The notes under the pieces are model-generated. The model was not told the DNA's origin. It made no database searches and saw nothing but the letters and a program-made list of their open reading frames with translations. 64,000 nt of DNA. Origin: Rickettsia endosymbiont of Cantharis rufa (GTDB lineage: Bacteria > Pseudomonadota > Alphaproteobacteria > Rickettsiales > Rickettsiaceae). Made by a program: the position numbers and the translations under genes. This document shows positions 59,215 to 64,000 of this stretch, one piece after another. The stretch's first letter is position 1. Every line of letters starts with the position of its first letter. The stretch spans positions 868,001-932,000 of the forward strand of contig NZ_OZ032150.1 of NCBI RefSeq assembly GCF_964026445.1. Reading direction: 5' to 3'.

Positions 59215-60783
59215 CTACAATTTCCCTTCAACCAGCTTCTTCATTTCCTGCACCCCGTAAAGCTTTATAAAAGTCCCAAGTCTTGGTCCTTCATTCTGTC
59301 CTAGCAATATCCGATATAGATCTTTGAAGTAATTACGCAAATTTTCATATCCTGCTTTCATTCCTATATCGTATATTGCTTTTTGAATCGCCTCTGCTTC
59401 TGTCTGCTCAGATATATCAGATAACATACTTAAAATATCCTGTAAGATAGCCTTATGCTTTTCGGAAACGACTAAATATGATTTATGTGCTTTAATAAAG
59501 TCATTATAATATCTTATAGCAAATTCTGCTAAATGGTCAAGATAAGGGCTGGTATTTGGAGTTGCTTTTGGCTCATATTTGCTAATAAAGCCCCAAAGCA
59601 CCGATTTATCTGAAGGGTTACACGCGGAAGTAAGATTTAAAAGCAACGAATAAGTAATTCCAAAAGTCTCAATTTTTGGCACATTTCCATGATGGATGTG
59701 ATAAACGGGATTTGCAAAACGCTTTGACCTATCTTCTTCCAAATGATATTTCTGATTAAAAGTAATATATTCATCGACATTTTTAGGAATTACATCAAAA
59801 AACAAGCGCTTAGCTCTAGTCGGATTTTGGTACATAAATAATGCCATACTTTCAACAGGAGCATATTTAAGCCAGTCATCAACACTAATACTGTTACCTT
59901 TTGATTTCGAAATTTTCTCACCGTTCTCATCTAAGAATAACTCATAACATAACTGCACCGGCGGCTTGCCGCCTAGGATTCGGCAAATTTCTGAGTAAAT
60001 TCTGCCATTTGCCAAATGATCTTTACCGTACATCTCGTAATCAACCTTAAGAGCTGCCCAACGCATACCAAAATCCGGCTTCCACTGCAATTTACAATAC
60101 CCTCTTGTTACCGGTACTTCTACATAATTACCGTCTTTGTCTTTATAGGTAACAGTTCCCGCTTTAGCATCCCACTTCTCTATAGGTACTTGCAGTACTT
60201 TACCTGTTTTCGGACATATAGGCATAAAAGGCGAATATGTAGCTTTTCTCTCCTCTCTAAAAGTCGGGAGCATCAGCTCCATTATCTCGTCATATTTCTC
60301 AAGCACCTTTATCAGCATCTCATCAAACTTGCCGGCTTTATACACTTCGGTACTACTGTAAAATTCATACTCAAAACCAAATTTATCAAGGAATGAGCGA
60401 AGTTTTGCATTCATATAATGCCCATAGCTTTCACATTCCTTGAACGGATCAGGAATGGAGGTAAGCGGCATATCCAAATACTGCGCTATCATTTCAGGAT
60501 TCGGTATGTTACTTGGCACTTTACGAAGCCCGTCCATATCATCAGAAAAGCAGATTAGTTTAGTCGGGATATCGGATAATTGTTCAAACGCTTTCTGCGC
60601 CATTACCATACGAGCATTTTCACCAAAAGTACCGATATGAGGCAAGCCTGAAGGGCCGTAACCCGTTTCAAATAATACATAGCCTTTTTCAGGAGCTTTA
60701 CCATTTAAGCTGTCTAATATCTTTTTAGCTTCTAGAAAAGGCCAAGAATTTGACTTAATAGCATCTTCCCAAATTTCCGACAT
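59215..60783 (-). CDS. lysS: Lysyl-tRNA synthetase, class I
   Basis: 522 residues. It charges tRNA-Lys using the class I (archaeal/alphaproteobacterial, LysK-type) fold rather than the common class II. HIGH motif as [20 protein letters not shown] (HIGT near residue 46), [36 protein letters not shown], and the KMSKS loop [17 protein letters not shown] near residue 285. C-terminal helical anticodon-binding part follows ([37 protein letters not shown]). A repeat lies on the upstream side and the GIY-YIG cassette downstream. Confidence 0.96.
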   Translation of the reverse strand: MSEIWEDAIKSNSWPFLEAKKILDSLNGKAPEKGYVLFETGYGPSGLPHIGTFGENARMVMAQKAFEQLSDIPTKLICFSDDMDGLRKVPSNIPNPEMIAQYLDMPLTSIPDPFKECESYGHYMNAKLRSFLDKFGFEYEFYSSTEVYKAGKFDEMLIKVLEKYDEIMELMLPTFREERKATYSPFMPICPKTGKVLQVPIEKWDAKAGTVTYKDKDGNYVEVPVTRGYCKLQWKPDFGMRWAALKVDYEMYGKDHLANGRIYSEICRILGGKPPVQLCYELFLDENGEKISKSKGNSISVDDWLKYAPVESMALFMYQNPTRAKRLFFDVIPKNVDEYITFNQKYHLEEDRSKRFANPVYHIHHGNVPKIETFGITYSLLLNLTSACNPSDKSVLWGFISKYEPKATPNTSPYLDHLAEFAIRYYNDFIKAHKSYLVVSEKHKAILQDILSMLSDISEQTEAEAIQKAIYDIGMKAGYENLRNYFKDLYRILLGQNEGPRLGTFIKLYGVQEMKKLVEGKL

Positions 60784-60874
60784 TTTATTTTTCTTGCACT
60801 TTAATTAATAATCAGTAACAATATACTAAATTTATTTATTTGTAAAATTTAATTGTCATTCCCGTCGGCCCCTT

Positions 60875-60974
60875 ATGTCATTCCCGCGAAAGCGGGAATC
60901 TAGGATAAGACGAGATAAATTGAGTTTTTAAAAAGCTTTAAAGTGCTGGGTTCACGCTTTCGCGGGAATGACAT
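60875..60974. repeat. Dispersed double-hairpin repeat between lysS and dsbB
   Basis: ATGTCATTCCCGCGAAAGCG ... TTCACGCTTTCGCGGGAATG ending ACAT, with the shared spacer in reverse orientation (ACGAGATAAATTGAGTTTTT) relative to 57733 and 61545. Confidence 0.85.
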
Positions 60975-61022
60975 CAAGAAAGCAAAAACGACATAGAATA
61001 CTTAAACATAATCTTAGGGCCC

Positions 61023-61580
61023 ATGTTCTTTCACTCTATCATAAATTACATCAGAAAAGATAGTTATAAAGTCCTACATTTAGGGCTGATTGCAATTTCT
61101 ATAATAGCACTTGCTACTGCTTATATTGCTGAATATATATTCCATTATACCCCCTGCCCTTTATGCGTTTACGAAAGATTTCCATATTTAACTTTAATAA
61201 AAATCTGCTTAACTGCTCTAATCATTAGACAATTAAGCAAATATACTTTGATATTTATCTTCTTAACTATTCTTAGCTCTTGTATATTATCAACATATCA
61301 TAGCTTCGTAGAAAGAGGCATAGTACAACCCAGTAGCCTTTGTTCATCAATGATCCGTATCCCGAAAGGTCTATCCATCCAGCATATCAAGCAAATGTTC
61401 TACTCTCAGCCAATCACTTCCTGCACGAAACCTGCCATCAAAATCTTCGGTATTTCTATGACAGAGTATAATCTACTCTTAAATATCGCTCTTTTAATCT
61501 GCTTACTCATAGTTTGGTTTTACCGACCTTGTTGGATGACTCTTATGTCATCCTCGCGGAAACGGGAATCCAGTCACTAA
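61023..61580 (+). CDS. dsbB: Disulfide bond formation protein B
   Basis: 185 residues. It reoxidises periplasmic DsbA using quinone. Four membrane helices; first redox pair in YTPCPLCVYERFPYL, second pair in QPSSLCSSM and QPITSCTKP, as in DsbB. The start MFFHSIINYIRKDS is preceded by a GGGCCC stretch. The last ~12 residues (MSSSRKRESSH) are translated from the palindromic repeat that begins at 61545, so the present C-terminus is partly repeat-derived. Confidence 0.93.
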   Translation: MFFHSIINYIRKDSYKVLHLGLIAISIIALATAYIAEYIFHYTPCPLCVYERFPYLTLIKICLTALIIRQLSKYTLIFIFLTILSSCILSTYHSFVERGIVQPSSLCSSMIRIPKGLSIQHIKQMFYSQPITSCTKPAIKIFGISMTEYNLLLNIALLICLLIVWFYRPCWMTLMSSSRKRESSH

Positions 61581-61665
61581 AAAATATAAACACAATAAGC
61601 TTTAAAAATTAAAAGCTCAATTTATCTCGCTTTTTTCTAGATTCCAGCCTACGCGAGAATGACAT
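61545..61665. repeat. Dispersed double-hairpin repeat overlapping the dsbB 3' end
   Basis: ATGTCATCCTCGCGGAAACG ... GATTCCAGCCTACGCGAGAA ending TGACAT; spacer TAAAAGCTCAATTTATCTCG. It provides the dsbB stop codon. Confidence 0.85.
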
Positions 61666-61818
61666 AGGCGAGCGCAGGTATGACATAGGAGCCCTATCCA
61701 AAAAACTAATAGATAGTTAAAAAGTAACAGCTTATTTTATTTTTCTTTGACTTAATTGCCATTACTTATATATTACTAAATCTTTAAGTAAAAATAATTT
61801 ATTAAGGATTTTTAATAT

Positions 61819-63234
61819 ATGTACACAGAAAATAATGATTCGCTAATAAACTTTTTTTGAAAAATACGGCCTTAAACAACATATTGAAAGTTTAGAAAAA
61901 GATCATTCTTTACTTTCTATTCTATTTACCAAGTCCGACAGTTACAACGCGTATATTCCTTCTTTTAACGTTGGCGACAACAATATATCGGATAGCAAAA
62001 TAACTGATATGATAAGAGATTTAGCGCCGGTTCTATCTCACAACACTACTATTAGGTCATTTGATTTTTCGATTTATTCATCATTTAAGCCTGATCCTAA
62101 AGCAATAACAGAATTAGCAGCAGCTTTAAAAAAACAATAAATCTATTACTTCTTTTAGAAGTGAGATCAAATGTAAGTCTGAAGGAACAAAGTTTTCTGA
62201 AATTTTCAAAGCAAATACTACTATAACATCACTTTATTTTTATGCTAACCAGGCACATTCACCGGCAGTGTCTGAATTATTGAAAGCTTTAGCAACAAGC
62301 ACATCTATTACTTCTTTTTCAGTTTATGGAGATGGGATGGAAGTAGCGGAATTAGTAGATGTCTTAAAAACAAATAAATCTCTTAAGCATCTTGTAATCG
62401 ATTCTAGCGTTATGAAAAATGACGACTCTATGACGCTATTCAGTCAAGCTTTAGCAACCAATACTACTCTTGCCTCATTTAAAATGGCTAAATATCTAAC
62501 AAAAGTGGGTACAGAAAAATTAACTGAATGCTTGAGGATAAATACAGGGCTTAAACATTTTGGCGTTACAGCAGGCGGGGCTCTGAGGAAGGTGCTGACT
62601 TAGTTCTAATGGACGGCCTTGCTACAGTTTTAAACGAAAACCAAACTCTTAATTCTCTTAATCTCTTATTTTCTGTTCCCAATGAAATATCGGAGGTTTT
62701 TTTTGAATCTTTAGAAAAAAATACTACTCTAGACTCTATAACTCTTTGGATTGGAAACATTAAACAAATAGCAGGAGTCATAGGAAGAAATAACACTCTT
62801 ACCTTTATAGACTTTCAAGGAGGACAACTAACGACACAAGAACTACAAGAAATAGTGGATGCCTTGAAACAAAATACCACTCTTAGTACTCTCTATATTA
62901 CATGATCCCTTTTTATAATGAAAGAGGAGGAATTAACAAGCATGGATAACTTACACTCAATTTTAAGTACGAATGATAATTTACTATATTTTACCAACGA
63001 TTTTACTATTTTGCATTTTCGTCATACAGAAAATTACGCAAACACCACAATCAACGCACAACTCAAACATAATAAACTAAATAAACTTGCAAAATTCTTA
63101 ACATCTAAATTTTTAACATAGGATAAAAATCAAAATATTGTTGCTAAATTTGATATGAATAATCTAAAGCTATTCATAAATAAAAAATCTATGGGGCATT
63201 ATAAACAAGTAGATATAGTCATGTTAGACCGGCT
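61819..63234 (+). pseudogene. Leucine-rich-repeat (ribonuclease-inhibitor type) protein, broken and cut by IS1
   Basis: ATG 61819 MYTENNDSLINFF then TGA; shifted frames give LEKYGLKQHIESLEKDHSLL, SDSKITDMIRDLAPVLSHNT, TITSLYFYANQ, SELLKALATSTSITSFSVYG, LVDVLKTNKSLKHLVIDSSV, FSQALATNTTLASFKMAKYL, GLATVLNENQTLNSLNLLFS, FFESLEKNTTLDSITLWIGN, IVDALKQNTTLSTLYIT. The unit 'xxxLAxALxxNTTLxSLxLxx' of ~28 residues is the RI-type LRR. At least four frame breaks (near 61858, 62143, 62595, 62905), then truncation at 63235. RI-type LRR proteins in intracellular bacteria are commonly host-directed; that role here is inference. Confidence 0.8.
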
Positions 63235-64000
63235 GGTCGCACCTCCATTTTACAGATGTGGATATTAAAAGGCTATACGTTCAATAAGAGTTCCGATGAC
63301 TTTATCATGAATATCCAATGACTTGGAAAAACAAATTGTTTTACGTGTCAGTCTTTTGCATCTTGTTCTAAGATTTAAGTTACCCCGTTCTATCCGTTGA
63401 GTATATTTTTTACTAACAATGTGTTTTTTGGGATCTAATAACCTAGCATAACTTCCCCATCCATCTGTAAAGTAAAAAGTAACCTTAAAATCCTCCGGTT
63501 TTTTTCAGTAATGATTCTGATGTGCTATCACATCTCGTACCAAAAGTATAAGCAACTACTTTTAACAAAATCTTATCCAAAGAATATCAAAGCCATCTTT
63601 GTTTGGATTTATTCTGTACATAAGACCATTGTTCATCTATTTCAGGAGCAATAATTACTTCTATCGTATTGATAGAATGATTTATCTTTTTTAACGCTAG
63701 ATTTTTTTAAAACACGGATAACCGTATTGATACCCACTTTTAATACTCTTACTGTATCCCTAACTCCAGAGCCATTGATTGACATATCTACTATCTGAGT
63801 CTTGACTCCAGGCTTAGAGGCATTATTAATATATTACAGTTAAAAATATCGATTACACTGCTTGCATTGATATCTCTGTTGTTTTGAAATTGAATATCCC
63901 GCCTTTACTACTTTTTCTGTGTCGTTATAATATCTACACTTAACATCTATTCTTGATCTACACTTAACATCTATTCTTGCCATAACTCCTTAACTATAAT
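63235..64000 (-). mobile_element. IS1-family element, copy 11 (continues past window end)
   Basis: 766 bp from GGTCGCACCTCC to the window edge; the sequence ends just after the insA start (ATGGCAAGA on the minus strand), so ~65 bp remain outside. Shared stops, and GTACGAGATG variant as in copy 5. Confidence 0.9.

Noticed and set aside
60016..60396. 126-residue plus-strand ORF within lysS
   Set aside because: Antisense shadow of class I LysRS.

Overview
The window comes from an AT-rich, insertion-sequence-laden Rickettsia chromosome, most likely a spotted-fever or transitional-group tick or insect endosymbiont. The signature is a set of typical rickettsial housekeeping genes (miaA, nrdAB, fni/idi2, rimP-nusA-infB, tlyA, tyrS, a fused 3-hydroxyacyl-CoA dehydrogenase/enoyl-CoA hydratase, comF, maeB, class I lysS, dsbB, tRNA-Arg), a ralF Sec7-effector relic, many dispersed double-hairpin repeats, and a very high load of broken genes. 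The IS load recalls IS-rich endosymbionts such as R. peacockii or R. buchneri, but species cannot be fixed from the sequence alone.

Layout. 1-3.4 kb: 3' end of a phosphohexomutase gene, an IS481-type element, an unrecognised small ORF and miaA. 3.4-8.5 kb: an IS1-deleted pseudogene copy, then the intact 953-aa pentapeptide-repeat protein to which it is related. 8.6-11.6 kb: nrdB and nrdA. 11.9-17.3 kb: a decayed archaic (Csu/spore-coat-U type) chaperone-usher pilus locus on the minus strand, in the order pilin, chaperone, usher, pilin/tip, with two nested IS1 copies in the usher. 17.5-21.8 kb: an IS481 copy, three GNAT acetyltransferase genes or relics, and fni. 21.8-26.8 kb: a nested pile of mobile DNA (IS481, IS256 ends, IS4 with 11-bp target duplication, two inverted IS1 copies around an RND-pump fragment). 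26.8-28.4 kb: a repetitive 534-aa acidic protein. 28.7-33.6 kb: the rimP-nusA-infB block. 34-38.9 kb: tlyA, a broken AAA/DUF4143 ATPase, tyrS, a lone RHH antitoxin and a PAP2 phosphatase relic. 39-52 kb: IS-dominated, with tRNA-Arg(ACG), a phage/GTA tail-protein relic, DUF2442, the fused beta-oxidation protein, comF relic, two IS3-type elements, IS21 and IS256 relics. 53-64 kb: ralF relic, maeB, an AEC transporter, a GIY-YIG relic sitting between repeat arms, lysS, dsbB and a leucine-rich-repeat pseudogene cut by IS1.

The dominant mobile element is an ~831-bp IS1-family element, present in eleven full or partial copies. Essentially all share the same disabling stops, so the family must have spread from one founder with help from a working transposase elsewhere, or have been homogenised by recombination. 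Only one copy (the nested one) shows a target-site duplication. That, and the chopped flanking genes, indicate repeated IS-IS recombination and deletion.

The most notable observations are the pilus locus relic, the ralF copy whose catalytic glutamate has become lysine, and the GIY-YIG nuclease relic that exactly fills the interior of one of the otherwise small palindromic repeats. All identifications are by reading motifs; no database search was possible.
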